A stretch of 64,000 nt of DNA, from contig NZ_FNCA01000001.1 in the NCBI RefSeq assembly GCF_900100715.1, forward strand, positions 1 to 64,000. Reading direction: 5' to 3'. Below are positions 18,514 to 27,967 of this stretch, one piece after another; the first letter of the stretch is position 1, and each line of letters opens with the position of its first letter. The notes below the pieces were generated by a model. It saw nothing but the letters and a program-made list of their open reading frames with translations, did not search any database and had not been told where the DNA came from. The position numbers and the translations under genes were made by a program. The stretch comes from Methanolobus vulcani (lineage in GTDB: Archaea; Halobacteriota; Methanosarcinia; Methanosarcinales; Methanosarcinaceae).

Positions 18514-18976
18514 TTTTGCAACTCTCCCTGAAAACCATATTTAGATACAGGAGTTCATATCCGGTCTTGTGTCAGAAACTAAAAAAGATACAGAACACGT
18601 ATCCTTGCATTGAACTATTATTACCATTCAGTGACCTGAACCCATATTCAGACACACATATCATTTTGAAAATATAGTGATGATCACGTCATCTTTTACA
18701 ACTAGAACAGTTTTCTATTGCATATATCAAGGTTGTTTTAATATTAAAATCCTTTCAAAGCTTAATACCATGATTAAAGCTGAATAATACTTCAATATCT
18801 AATATAAATCCATAAATATGCATAAGTTACACCACAAATAAAGACAAGTGTAAAATCCACCCAGACCAGAGATGTCCTGAAATGCCTTTTGTAAGTGAAT
18901 GTAAGTGGAAAATGAAAAATAAAAAAATAGATAGTTTAATGTAATGAACTCTTTTATATATTAATAAACCAAATTA
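18514..18976. other. non-coding AT-rich stretch
   Basis: These 463 bases hold the promoters of the YkgJ-type gene (minus) and the polyprenol-kinase-like gene (plus; a TATA-like TTTATATATTAA lies around 18953-18964, close to the start codon). No RNA gene or convincing short protein was seen. Confidence 0.5.
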
Positions 18977-19567
18977 GTGCCAATGAGTGGTATTTCTTTT
19001 GCCAATGAACTACTTAGAAAAGGAGTGCATTTTACCTCGATACTCATTGTGCTCGTTTATGCATTCATGGGAAAACAGGCATGTCAGGCGCTTCTAATAA
19101 CATATCTTGTGCTGACATTGGGCATTGAGCACCTCAGACTTGACAGGGGATTTAAACTTCCTGTTTTGCACGTAGTTTTGCGCCAAAAAGAAAAAAGTGC
19201 CATTGGCTCATATGTCTATTTCACAATTGGAGCCCTGATAGTAGTATCAGTTTTCAGCAAAAACATAGCCTTTGCAGCTATCCTTATGACAACATTCGGG
19301 GACATGAGTGCCGCACTAATTGGAAAGAGATATGGCAGAAAAAGGATCAATAACGGTAAAAGTCTTGAAGGTTGCATAACTGAATTTATAGTAGACCTTA
19401 TAATAGCGGTCCTGTTACTTGAGAATCCTTTTATTTCACTTCTTATGGCATTTACTGCAACCTATGTTGAAACGACATTTGTGAAAATAGATGATAATCT
19501 GGCAATCCCTATATTCTCTGCTTCGGCTGCAGAACTCACATTACTTATACTGACAATGCTGCAATAG
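18977..19567 (+). CDS. polyprenol/dolichol kinase-like membrane protein
   Basis: The 196-residue protein has about six membrane helices and the motifs of the SEC59/diacylglycerol-kinase-like CTP transferase family: NELLRKGVHFTS at the start, FGDMSAALIGKRYGRKRI (about 112-130) and GKSLEGCITEF. These enzymes phosphorylate polyprenols or related lipids using CTP, and could serve glycan-carrier recycling or archaeal lipid synthesis. GTG at 18977 or ATG at 18983 could start it; the TATA-like box shortly before suggests a very short leader. Confidence 0.8.
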   Translation: MPMSGISFANELLRKGVHFTSILIVLVYAFMGKQACQALLITYLVLTLGIEHLRLDRGFKLPVLHVVLRQKEKSAIGSYVYFTIGALIVVSVFSKNIAFAAILMTTFGDMSAALIGKRYGRKRINNGKSLEGCITEFIVDLIIAVLLLENPFISLLMAFTATYVETTFVKIDDNLAIPIFSASAAELTLLILTMLQ

Positions 19568-19707
19568 TCAATATAAGTAGAAAACAAGAATAGACTGAAT
19601 GATATTTTGTGGAATAATTTCAAATTCCATAAAAATAACGTACAAAAGTTGCATTTTATCTTACTCATCAGAATCCTTTAATACTCATGAATCCAATCTA
19701 ATAGAGT

Positions 19708-19971
19708 ATGACCGAGAACAAGAAAGATGAAAATAAATTAACAGAGGACATGGAAGGAAAGAATTCCTCAAGGCTGTTACTTGAGAATACATTCTACAAG
19801 CCATTTAGTGCTGAAGCTCCTTCTACACCGGGTTTTAAAATTGAATTTACACAGCACAAATCTGCAGGCCTGCAGAGCGCATCTGATATGTGGATAGATA
19901 AGGACAGGCTCTTTGAAGGTGTCAGAGACCAGAAAGACATTGACAAACTCAGAAAAATGTCAGGTCTTTAA
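19708..19971 (+). CDS. small hydrophilic protein of unknown function
   Basis: An 87-residue, highly charged protein (MTENKKDENKL..., ending DIDKLRKMSGL) with no motif I recognise and no membrane segment. A TATA-like CTTTAATACTC about 25-30 bases before ATG 19708 suggests a leaderless or nearly leaderless transcript, and a T-rich tract follows the stop at about 19977-19990. Codon use resembles the neighbours, so it is probably a real gene. Confidence 0.6.
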   Translation: MTENKKDENKLTEDMEGKNSSRLLLENTFYKPFSAEAPSTPGFKIEFTQHKSAGLQSASDMWIDKDRLFEGVRDQKDIDKLRKMSGL

Positions 19972-20179
19972 ATATTCTTTTTTTGTTTTTACTCATTTTT
20001 CACAACAATCTACTTTAGTAGAAGAAAATTAATTTTACTGCTTCTTTCTCAACTTAGACCCTGAAAGTATATCAAGCCAACTTGATTTATAGGCAAGAAT
20101 ATTTTTTGACAAGGTATTTATACCACGCGATAATACGTAATTATACACTCAACTGAATTACTCTAAAGAGGTTAAAAAT

Positions 20180-20359
20180 ATGGCACCATGGGAATATGAT
20201 ATCAAAGCTGTTCGCTACGGTGAATGGGACAGCACAAAGGAAGACTTGAACAGGATCGGCATGGATGGATGGGAACTTATCCGATTCTCAGAAGATATCG
20301 ATGACAACGGAATGATAAAAGCGTTCTTTAAAAGACCTGTTGACTGCCTTGAAGTCTGA
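20180..20359 (+). CDS. small DUF4177-like protein
   Basis: A 59-residue protein: MAPWEYDIKAVRYGEWD, then EDLNRIGMDGWELIRFSEDI and MIKAFFKRPVD. The WEY...L-x-x-x-G-x-x-GWEL pattern is that of DUF4177-type small proteins. AAGAGGT at 20166-20172 precedes the ATG, a TATA-like TATTTATA lies near 20116, and a T-rich tract follows the stop. Function is unknown. Confidence 0.75.
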   Translation: MAPWEYDIKAVRYGEWDSTKEDLNRIGMDGWELIRFSEDIDDNGMIKAFFKRPVDCLEV

Positions 20360-20472
20360 TCTTTTTCTTTCTTTTATTACATCGGTCATATCATAAACTT
20401 AACTTGTTTTATTGATTCAATATTGGTATATGCTATAAAGGATATTTGATGCCCATTAGTAGGATTTAATTT

Positions 20473-22548
20473 TCAGATACCTGTTTTTTGTTCATAAACA
20501 GGAAGTATCACATGTACGGTTGTACCTACATCTTTAGTACTTTCCAGCCAGATATCACCACCATGACTGATAACGATCTTCTTGCTAATGAACAGACCAA
20601 TTCCGGTCCCACTGTACTTTCTGGTAGGAGAACCATCTACCTGATAGAAATCATCAAAGACAGATTCCAGTTGCTCATGAGGAATACCGATACCTGTATC
20701 TTCCACCGATATGTGAACCTTATCTCCTATCAGAGAAGCAGAAAGAATAATATTCCCACCTGACGTGGTGAATTTAATAGCATTATTAAGGAGGTTCCAG
20801 AAAACCTTGGCAAGATATTCCTCATCACCTTTTATCATTGGAAGTGACGAGTCTATATATAGTGACAATCTTATTCCTTTGGATTCAGCATCATGAGAGA
20901 CGTTGTTTGTAATTTCAGACAGCAATTTGCGAAGGTCCAGACTTACCAAACTACATTTGATACCACCCTTACGGGAGCTGGCAACATAAAGTAAGGAATC
21001 GATGAGCTTTTCAAGATCTTGTGAGCTATTTATTATTTTGGAAAGAGCATTTTTCTGCTCAGTACTAAGCTTACCCATATTCTCATAATACATCAATTCT
21101 GCAAATCCTTTTATGGAATTCATAGGAGTACGCAGCTCATGACTGATATTTGATATGAATTCATTCTTGAGCAGATCAAGCGATTTCAGTTCTTCGTTCT
21201 TTATGGAAAGTTCTTCAGCGAAGTTTTTGAGAGCAGTTTCCGTTTCTTTCCTTTCCGTAATATCCTTACCTGCAGCAAGCATTCCTGTAATCTCGCCAAA
21301 CTCATTCTTTATGGCCGATGCATGCCACATTACAAGTTTCAGATCTCCATTTTTAGTGAGAGTGGCCGATTCGCAATACCGGCTATCATCACTTTTGCTA
21401 CCTAACATTGAATCACAGATCTCTCTTATATGCTGGCGGTCATTTTTTGGAATAAGTGTTTCTAACCAATTTGAACCTAGTATATCCAATCTTGTGTAAC
21501 CCAGGAGTTCCTCCACTTTTTTATTCACAAGAGAAATATTGTCATCAACATCAAGTATGAAGAACATCACACCAGAATCATCAAGATATTTCTGTGTCAG
21601 TTCTTTTTCCATCCTGAGTTCACTTGTCTGCTGAGCTACAGATGTCTCAAGGTCCCTCTGTCTGTTAAGAACAAAATAACTCATGATTGTAAGTAAGAGT
21701 ACCGGAAGAATGGTTATTAGTTTAAAAAGAGTTACTTGCTCTGCAATAGATGCCTCCCAGCCTCCTGCAGGTATTCGCGCAAGTTCCCATTGTTTATTGT
21801 ATAAATAGATAGTCTGAAGTACGGGGTACTGCCTGAAAACATCAGGGTTTCCGATTATGGTCTGATTGTCGGTTCTCAATGCGATATTGGAACTGTTTAC
21901 ATTGATTCCAACATCCTGAAAAATATAAGGCATGTCTATGACCATTGTTGTAAGGGCAAAGAACTCTCCATCTACGTATGTGGCTTTTCTTGCCACCAAT
22001 CCAAAACCTCCCTGCCTAAGTTCATAGGGTCCACTTAGAATGACATCCCCTGAAACAATGGTCAGATTCACATCATTCCTTACATTTTCCCGACTGTCGT
22101 TGATAAGATCATGACCTATCATAGATCCGGCTTCTGACCCCGGATAGATATATGTCTGGACACCACCAGGCGCAACGGCAAAATTGCGAATTCCTCCAGA
22201 CGTGGAGTAAAATCCCCTTATATAATCAGAGAAATGTTTCTCTATACTATCGCAATTATTGTGTACTTGTGTAAAAGATGACAGACCTTTCAGAAGGGAG
22301 ATCCTTTCTTTAATGCTCATTGACAGGGAATCAGCCTGTAATATTAACGTTTTAGTCTCTTCCAATCTTAGTTCTGAATAAAGGTCCTGCTCATACCAAT
22401 GACAAACCTGGAACCATAAAATAATCAGAATGAGGAATATACCAATCGTTACGGCAATATTCATAAAATGGATTGAAAGATTTGTACTTTTTTCTGTATT
22501 TTGTCCATTCCCACGGCTAAGACTCTCACTTTTCCCCATGTTACCCAT
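20473..22548 (-). CDS. membrane sensor histidine kinase (CHASE-PAS-HisKA-HATPase)
   Basis: A 691-residue kinase. A membrane helix at about 28-48 and another at about 272-293 enclose an exported domain of some 220 residues resembling CHASE1 (GFYSTSGGIRNFAVAPGG, GPYELRQGGFGLVARK). A coiled region, a PAS domain (about 325-435, GVMFFILDVDDNISLVNKK) with a PAC-like tail, HisKA with His470 in ISHELRTPMNS, and an HATPase (NLLNNAIKFTTSGG, DTGIGIPHEQ, GTGIGLFIS) follow. It is divergent from the membrane protein and cap-domain gene at 22777-23577. No response regulator is nearby. The signal sensed is unknown. Confidence 0.92.
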   Translation of the reverse strand: MGNMGKSESLSRGNGQNTEKSTNLSIHFMNIAVTIGIFLILIILWFQVCHWYEQDLYSELRLEETKTLILQADSLSMSIKERISLLKGLSSFTQVHNNCDSIEKHFSDYIRGFYSTSGGIRNFAVAPGGVQTYIYPGSEAGSMIGHDLINDSRENVRNDVNLTIVSGDVILSGPYELRQGGFGLVARKATYVDGEFFALTTMVIDMPYIFQDVGINVNSSNIALRTDNQTIIGNPDVFRQYPVLQTIYLYNKQWELARIPAGGWEASIAEQVTLFKLITILPVLLLTIMSYFVLNRQRDLETSVAQQTSELRMEKELTQKYLDDSGVMFFILDVDDNISLVNKKVEELLGYTRLDILGSNWLETLIPKNDRQHIREICDSMLGSKSDDSRYCESATLTKNGDLKLVMWHASAIKNEFGEITGMLAAGKDITERKETETALKNFAEELSIKNEELKSLDLLKNEFISNISHELRTPMNSIKGFAELMYYENMGKLSTEQKNALSKIINSSQDLEKLIDSLLYVASSRKGGIKCSLVSLDLRKLLSEITNNVSHDAESKGIRLSLYIDSSLPMIKGDEEYLAKVFWNLLNNAIKFTTSGGNIILSASLIGDKVHISVEDTGIGIPHEQLESVFDDFYQVDGSPTRKYSGTGIGLFISKKIVISHGGDIWLESTKDVGTTVHVILPVYEQKTGI

Positions 22549-22776
22549 TTAAACTGAGCATACAAACTTCATAAACTTATTGGTTAGTAAACAATATTAT
22601 TATATAAAACATAAACATATTGTTTGCTATTCTATTAAGAACTGTCAATATGCATTACAATACGACATATACGAAATATTTAAATACAATTAGGACGGTA
22701 AACAGATTCTGTTCATAGAGCAAATATAAATAGAAGCTCTCTGGATAGTATCAACAAAAACAGGTAGATAGATACA

Positions 22777-23199
22777 ATGGCAGAAACTGTTGCAAATTTG
22801 AACACAATACACGTCCCGGAGGGTTACAGCCTCAAGAGGATACAGTTCTATTTCTGGTTAGGACTGTTTTCAGCTGTATTCCTGAGATTAATAATAATTG
22901 CAGATTATTACAACGGGATATTGTCAAAAGCTCTGTTCTACCTGGGAGTACTGGGATATCTCGTGTTCTTCGCACACAGGTATCATGTTGCAACACGCAG
23001 GGTCGAAGTTTTGAGAAACCTTGAGTTGCTCAGTAAGATAGAGAGTAGGACTCCTTTGAGTGAAGAGGATTACCACGGATTGCAATATATTATGTGGAGC
23101 CTTTCCGTGTCAAAGGAACGTATGAATTACCTGGTAATATTTGCCTTCTCGGTAATAGCAATAGTATTATCACTGGCACTTGACCTGGGTATTGTTTGA
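22777..23199 (+). CDS. membrane protein of unknown function
   Basis: A 140-residue protein with three hydrophobic helices (about 24-42, 51-68, 117-137) and a charged cytoplasmic loop (RYHVATRRVEVLRNLELLSKI). AGGTAG precedes ATG 22777. The promoter region is shared with a divergent histidine kinase. It lies 69 bases before a corrinoid cap-domain gene and might be co-transcribed with it. I recognise no family. Confidence 0.65.
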   Translation: MAETVANLNTIHVPEGYSLKRIQFYFWLGLFSAVFLRLIIIADYYNGILSKALFYLGVLGYLVFFAHRYHVATRRVEVLRNLELLSKIESRTPLSEEDYHGLQYIMWSLSVSKERMNYLVIFAFSVIAIVLSLALDLGIV

Positions 23200-23268
23200 A
23201 GAACAAAAATAAAGAATCAGAAAAATGACCTAATAAAACGAAAAACACCAAAGAAACAGGTGATATAT

Positions 23269-23577
23269 ATGAACCCAACAAAGGAAGAGATCTTTGACAA
23301 GGCAAAGCATGCTGTAATGGATCTCGATGAAATTGCCGTCGAAAAGATAGCCTACGAAGCCCTGGAAGCAGGAGTTAGTCCGGTAGAACTGATAGAACTC
23401 GGATTTGTGGAAGGCATGAAAGCCGTAGGAGACCTTTTTGAGGAAGGCAAGTCACAGCTTGCAGAAATATTTGAAGCATCACACGTAGTAGAGTCAGGTA
23501 TCAATATACTCAGACCTGCGATCATGGGTTCCAAAAATGATGTATGCCTCTTCGGCAACCTGGTTGTCGGAATGTGA
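23269..23577 (+). CDS. stand-alone corrinoid-protein cap domain (B12-binding domain missing)
   Basis: The 102-residue protein matches the N-terminal helical cap domain (B12-binding-2) of methyltransferase corrinoid proteins such as MtbC, MtmC and MttC: EEIFDKAKHAVMDLDE, YEALEAGVSPVELIELGF, GMKAVGDLFEEGK, AEIFEASHVV. Those proteins then continue with a Rossmann domain starting VIGTVEGD-x-HDIGK, whose His binds cobalt. Here the protein stops at GNLVVGM, just where that domain would begin, and a terminator follows at once, so it cannot be rescued by frameshift. AGGTGAT precedes ATG 23269 with ideal spacing. It may be a remnant or a regulator. Confidence 0.75.
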   Translation: MNPTKEEIFDKAKHAVMDLDEIAVEKIAYEALEAGVSPVELIELGFVEGMKAVGDLFEEGKSQLAEIFEASHVVESGINILRPAIMGSKNDVCLFGNLVVGM

Positions 23578-23591
23578 GCGCATTTCACACC

Positions 23592-23625
23592 AATTGTTTT
23601 GTTCCTGACAAAACAATTCCTCCTT
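23592..23625 (+). terminator. terminator after the cap-domain gene
   Basis: AATTGTTTTG (23592-23601) and CAAAACAATT (23609-23618) form a perfect ten-base stem with a seven-base loop, followed by a C/T-rich tract. Confidence 0.65.
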
Positions 23626-23843
23626 CTTTTTCTCCTCCATTTTTTACTATTATTGATCAAATAACAGGCCATCTGTTATGTGAAAAAATTTAATATGACT
23701 TTTTGAAGCAGGCAAAGTTATTTATTCCAATGCGGGTTTTTATACCCTAGTCTGATAGTCCTGCAAAAATATATTAAGAAAATTTAACAGATGCAGCGAC
23801 TTACGTTGGATAGGACTGTTCCCTGATACAATATTGAATGATC

Positions 23844-23863
23844 CCGGCATCAAGGCCGGTTTT
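23844..23863 (+). promoter_or_regulatory. hairpin with T-run in the aconitase leader
   Basis: CCGGC (23844-23848) pairs with GCCGG (23855-23859), followed by TTTT. It lies 50 bases before the aconitase start codon. It could be a weak attenuator or the end of a short upstream transcript. Confidence 0.4.
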
Positions 23864-23913
23864 AACTTTGCATATAATTGCTTAACTAGAATTACATTTG
23901 AATAGGTGACATT

Positions 23914-26694
23914 ATGAAATGTGCTGATCTTAAAGATCCTTTTGGATCCAGACAAACTATTAATATTGATGATAAAGAGGTAACATTCTATAGCTTAAAA
24001 AAGCTTGAAGAGGCAGGCATTGCCAATATTTCAAAGTTACCTTACTCGATCAGAGTACTGCTTGAAGCTGTTCTTAGAAACGTTGACGGAAAAGTGATCA
24101 CAGAAGATGATGTCAAGAATCTTGCAAGCTGGAGTCCTGAAGGGGTACTTGCAGTCGATATTCCTTTCATTCCTTCAAGAGTAATAATGCAGGACTTCAC
24201 TGGTGTACCTGCAGTAGTAGACATCGCAGCCATCAGAACTGCCATGAAGAGACTTGGAGGAGATCCGTCTGCCATTAACCCTGTCATCCCTGCAGACCTT
24301 GTTATCGACCACTCCATACAGGTAGACTATTATGGTACATCATATGCACGTAACTGCAATGAGAAATATGAGTTCCACCGCAACACAGAAAGATACGAGC
24401 TGCTCCACTGGGCACAGAACGCTTTTGATAACCTGAAAGTCGTTCCACCTGCAAGCGGTATTATCCACCAGGTCAACCTTGAGTATCTTGCATCTGTCGT
24501 TCACATGAAAGAAAAATGTGGCGAACTTGTTGCATATCCTGATACCATTGTCGGAACAGATTCCCACACCACCATGATCAACGGACTTGGTGTACTTGGA
24601 TGGGGAGTTGGCGGTATCGAGGCTGAAGCTGTAATGCTCGGACAGCCATATTACATGCCAATACCTGAAGTTGTCGGATTCAAACTTACAGGAGAGCTTA
24701 AGGAAGGTGTTTCATCAACTGACCTTGTACTCACAGTAGTACAGATGCTCAGGGAACACGGTGTTGTCGGAAAGTTCGTGGAATTCTACGGACCAGGATA
24801 CAAAGCACTTGAACTAACTGAAAGGGCCGTACTTGCTAACATGGCTCCTGAATACGGTGCAACAATGGGATTCTGCCCTGTAGATGAAGTTACACTTGAA
24901 TACATGACCATGACAGGCAGAACTGCAGACCAGGTTGACCTTGTCAGGAAATACTGTAAACAGCAGGGACTTTTCCTTGAGAATGACGCACCTGAACCAG
25001 AATTCACTTCAACACTGGAACTTGACATCAGCACAGTAGAACCATCCCTTGCAGGACCAAAAAGACCACAGGACCGCATACCAGTTCCTGAAATGTCAAG
25101 GGCATTCCATCAGACAATGAAAGAAGTGTTCGCTGCAAAAAGCGGAAAAGTAGCATGTGAAACTGACCCTGATTATGGACGCTGGCTCAGCGAAGGTGGC
25201 TACAGTGTTTCTGAAATAACACATCCACATCACACAGGCATTACAAAGATTAAATGTGCAGATGACGTTGTTGCTGTAACACACGGCTCAGTTGTCATTG
25301 CATCCATTACATCATGTACTAACACATCCAGCCCGGCACTTATGATCGGTGCAGGACTGCTTGCCAAGAAAGCTGTTGAAAAGGGACTTAAGGTCAAGCC
25401 ATTTGTTAAGACAAGCCTTGCACCAGGTTCCCGTGTAGTTACTGACTACCTTGAGGAAGCAGGTCTTATGCCATACCTCGATGCACTGGGATTCCACCTT
25501 GTAGGCTATGGATGTCTCACATGTATCGGTAACAGCGGCCCCTTAAGAGAAGCCGTCTCAAATGAGATAGAGAACAAAGACCTCACCGTTGCAGCAGTTC
25601 TCAGTGGTAACAGGAACTTTGAAGGCAGAATAAACTCCCAGGTCAAAGCGAACTATCTTGCATCTCCGATGCTTGTTGTAGCATATGCACTTGCAGGAAC
25701 AGTTGACATTGACCTCGCAAAAGAACCAATTGCCTGTGATCCAAACGGACAGCCTGTTTATCTGAAGGACATCTGGCCTGGTAAGGAAGAGCTCAATGAA
25801 TGCATCCGTGGTGCAGTCACACCTGAGATGTTCAAGGCACAATACTCCAACGTTTACCAGGGAACAGAACTCTGGAGAAACCTTGATGCACCTGAAGGTC
25901 TGCTTTATGACTGGAATGCGGACTCCACCTACATACAGGAACCACCATTCTTCAAGGATTTCCCACTTGAAGTGGACGGCCTCGCTGATATCAAAGGAGC
26001 AAAAGCACTTGCACTCCTTGGAGACAGTATTACCACCGACCACATATCACCAGCAGGTTCAATCCCTTCAAGCTATCCTGCAGGAGAATATCTTATCGCA
26101 AAAGGAGTAGATGAGAAGAACTTCAACTCATACGGTTCAAGGCGTGGGAACCATGAAGTAATGATGAGAGGAACATTTGGAAATGTACGCCTCAAGAACA
26201 AACTTGTAGGTAAAGAGGGTTCATGGACAATTTACCTCCCTGAAAATAAGGAAATGCCTATTTATGATGCTGCAATGAAATACATGGATCAGAAGATACC
26301 ACTGGTAATTGTAGCAGGAAAGGAATACGGTACCGGAAGTTCACGTGACTGGGCAGCAAAGGGAACCCAGCTTCTTGGAATTAAAGCTGTTATCGCAGAA
26401 TCATTTGAAAGGATACACCGCAGCAACCTTGTAGGTATGGGCGTATTACCACTCCAGTTCAAGAGTGGAGGATCTGCTGAAACGCTTGGACTTACAGGAA
26501 ACGAGACATACGACATAATCGGAATTGAAGGGCTCAAACCATTCGGAGAACTTACTGTTACAGCAAAGTCCGACGATGGTGAAGAAAAGACCTTCAACGT
26601 GGATGTCCGTCTTAACTCAGAAATTGAGATCGAATACTATATGAATGGAGGAATTCTGCATAAGTTCCTCAGAGACAGAGTAAAGGGTGAATGA
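23914..26694 (+). CDS. acnA: aconitate hydratase (AcnA type)
   Basis: Aconitase isomerises citrate to isocitrate in the partial oxidative TCA branch leading to 2-oxoglutarate. At 926 residues it is a single-chain AcnA/IRP-type enzyme. Cluster ligands are Cys at about 467 (SITSCTNTSSP) and the pair in GYGCLTCIGNSGP (about 532 and 535). DSHTTMINGLGVLGWGVGG and, in the swivel domain, GDSITTDHISPAGSI and KEYGTGSSRDWAAKG are present. AGGTGACATT precedes ATG 23914. The citrate synthase gene follows 175 bases later. Confidence 0.96.
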   Translation: MKCADLKDPFGSRQTINIDDKEVTFYSLKKLEEAGIANISKLPYSIRVLLEAVLRNVDGKVITEDDVKNLASWSPEGVLAVDIPFIPSRVIMQDFTGVPAVVDIAAIRTAMKRLGGDPSAINPVIPADLVIDHSIQVDYYGTSYARNCNEKYEFHRNTERYELLHWAQNAFDNLKVVPPASGIIHQVNLEYLASVVHMKEKCGELVAYPDTIVGTDSHTTMINGLGVLGWGVGGIEAEAVMLGQPYYMPIPEVVGFKLTGELKEGVSSTDLVLTVVQMLREHGVVGKFVEFYGPGYKALELTERAVLANMAPEYGATMGFCPVDEVTLEYMTMTGRTADQVDLVRKYCKQQGLFLENDAPEPEFTSTLELDISTVEPSLAGPKRPQDRIPVPEMSRAFHQTMKEVFAAKSGKVACETDPDYGRWLSEGGYSVSEITHPHHTGITKIKCADDVVAVTHGSVVIASITSCTNTSSPALMIGAGLLAKKAVEKGLKVKPFVKTSLAPGSRVVTDYLEEAGLMPYLDALGFHLVGYGCLTCIGNSGPLREAVSNEIENKDLTVAAVLSGNRNFEGRINSQVKANYLASPMLVVAYALAGTVDIDLAKEPIACDPNGQPVYLKDIWPGKEELNECIRGAVTPEMFKAQYSNVYQGTELWRNLDAPEGLLYDWNADSTYIQEPPFFKDFPLEVDGLADIKGAKALALLGDSITTDHISPAGSIPSSYPAGEYLIAKGVDEKNFNSYGSRRGNHEVMMRGTFGNVRLKNKLVGKEGSWTIYLPENKEMPIYDAAMKYMDQKIPLVIVAGKEYGTGSSRDWAAKGTQLLGIKAVIAESFERIHRSNLVGMGVLPLQFKSGGSAETLGLTGNETYDIIGIEGLKPFGELTVTAKSDDGEEKTFNVDVRLNSEIEIEYYMNGGILHKFLRDRVKGE

Positions 26695-26869
26695 AAATTC
26701 ACTCCCCACACTCGTTTTGAAATTTTTGCTTGATTAAACTAACTATAATTATAATTCATACTAAATTCAAGCAAACTTTAATATATGGACAATTGAAAGG
26801 TATTATTAATATTCTATCATTGGACATATTCTATCAAAACGTACATTTGATCCATCGGGGGATTTTTGA

Positions 26870-27967
26870 ATGGAAGAGATGAAAAAAGGCCTTGAAGGCG
26901 TAGTAGCTTTGGATACCAAAATATCCTATATAGATGGTATCCAGGGAATCCTGAAGTATAGGGGCATTAAAATAGAGGATCTGGCTGATCTCTCTTATGA
27001 TGCTGTTTCCTACCTTCTCATCAATGGAAAGATTCCCGATGAAGCAGAGTTGTCCGAATATTCCCGGATGCTTACAGAGAATCGTCAGATAAATGGGAAG
27101 CTAATTGAAGTGCTCAAGGAGTTTGACTTTGGTGTTGAAGCCCTCGATGGTCTTCGAACTGCAGTATCCTGTACAGCACACTTTGATATAGAGAACAATC
27201 ATCATACACCTGATGCAAACAAGAATAAATCCATAAACCTTGTTGCTAAGTTCCCAACCATCGTTGCAGCTCTTCACAGGGCAAGTTTTGGTTATGAAAC
27301 CATCGAGCCCATGGATAATCTGTCCCATGGAGCTAACTTCCTTTACATGTTAAGTGGAAGGATACCTACTGAACTGGAAGCTGAAGCAATGGAAAAGGAC
27401 CTCATACTCAGTGCAGAGCATGAGCTTAATCCTTCTACTTTCTCATTAAGAATAGCCGCATCAACACTCTCAGACATGTATTCAGCAGTCATATGCGGTC
27501 TTTGCACACTCAAAGGACCACTACATGGCGGAGCCAGAAAAGGTGTGATGGATATGCTTGATGAGATTGGCAACATCGAGAATGCGAGGGGTTATGCCCT
27601 TGGAAAACTTGAACGCAAGGAAAAGATCATGGGATTTGGTCATCGTGTATACAAGACACTTGATCCAAGAGCAAGGATATACAAGGATGTTGCCAGAAAA
27701 CTTGCAGAAGAAAATGGTGACACATACTGGTTTGATCTTGCCGAAGAGATCGAGCATATTCTCTACCACGAATTCATAGAGATAAGAGGAAAGCCAATTT
27801 ATCCAAATGTTGATTTCTATTCCGCAGTTGTGTACAAATATCTTGATATTCCTGCCGAACTTGCAACTTCTATCTTTGCAATGGGAAGGGTTTCAGGCTG
27901 GATCGCGCACTGCATGGAACAATACTCAGACAACAGAGTTATCAGGCCAAGGGCGCACACTGTGTGA
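26870..27967 (+). CDS. gltA: citrate synthase
   Basis: The 365-residue enzyme makes citrate from oxaloacetate and acetyl-CoA. The catalytic His-His-Asp residues are visible in PLHGGARKG (His about 219), FGHRVYKTLDPRA (His about 258) and NVDFYSAVVYK (Asp about 314). The length is that of short archaeal and Gram-positive citrate synthases; a 2-methylcitrate synthase cannot be excluded on sequence alone, but the aconitase neighbour supports citrate. GGGGGAT precedes ATG 26870. A TATA-like TTTAATATATGG near 26776 gives it its own promoter. Its last 26 bases overlap the convergent SRPBCC gene. Confidence 0.92.
   Translation: MEEMKKGLEGVVALDTKISYIDGIQGILKYRGIKIEDLADLSYDAVSYLLINGKIPDEAELSEYSRMLTENRQINGKLIEVLKEFDFGVEALDGLRTAVSCTAHFDIENNHHTPDANKNKSINLVAKFPTIVAALHRASFGYETIEPMDNLSHGANFLYMLSGRIPTELEAEAMEKDLILSAEHELNPSTFSLRIAASTLSDMYSAVICGLCTLKGPLHGGARKGVMDMLDEIGNIENARGYALGKLERKEKIMGFGHRVYKTLDPRARIYKDVARKLAEENGDTYWFDLAEEIEHILYHEFIEIRGKPIYPNVDFYSAVVYKYLDIPAELATSIFAMGRVSGWIAHCMEQYSDNRVIRPRAHTV

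Noticed and set aside
23260-23577. Frameshift that would restore a full corrinoid protein
   Set aside because: The bases after the stop form a terminator and encode no cobalamin-binding domain in any frame.
25558-26043. Long minus-strand frame inside aconitase
   Set aside because: It lies wholly within a conserved enzyme and has no domain pattern of its own.
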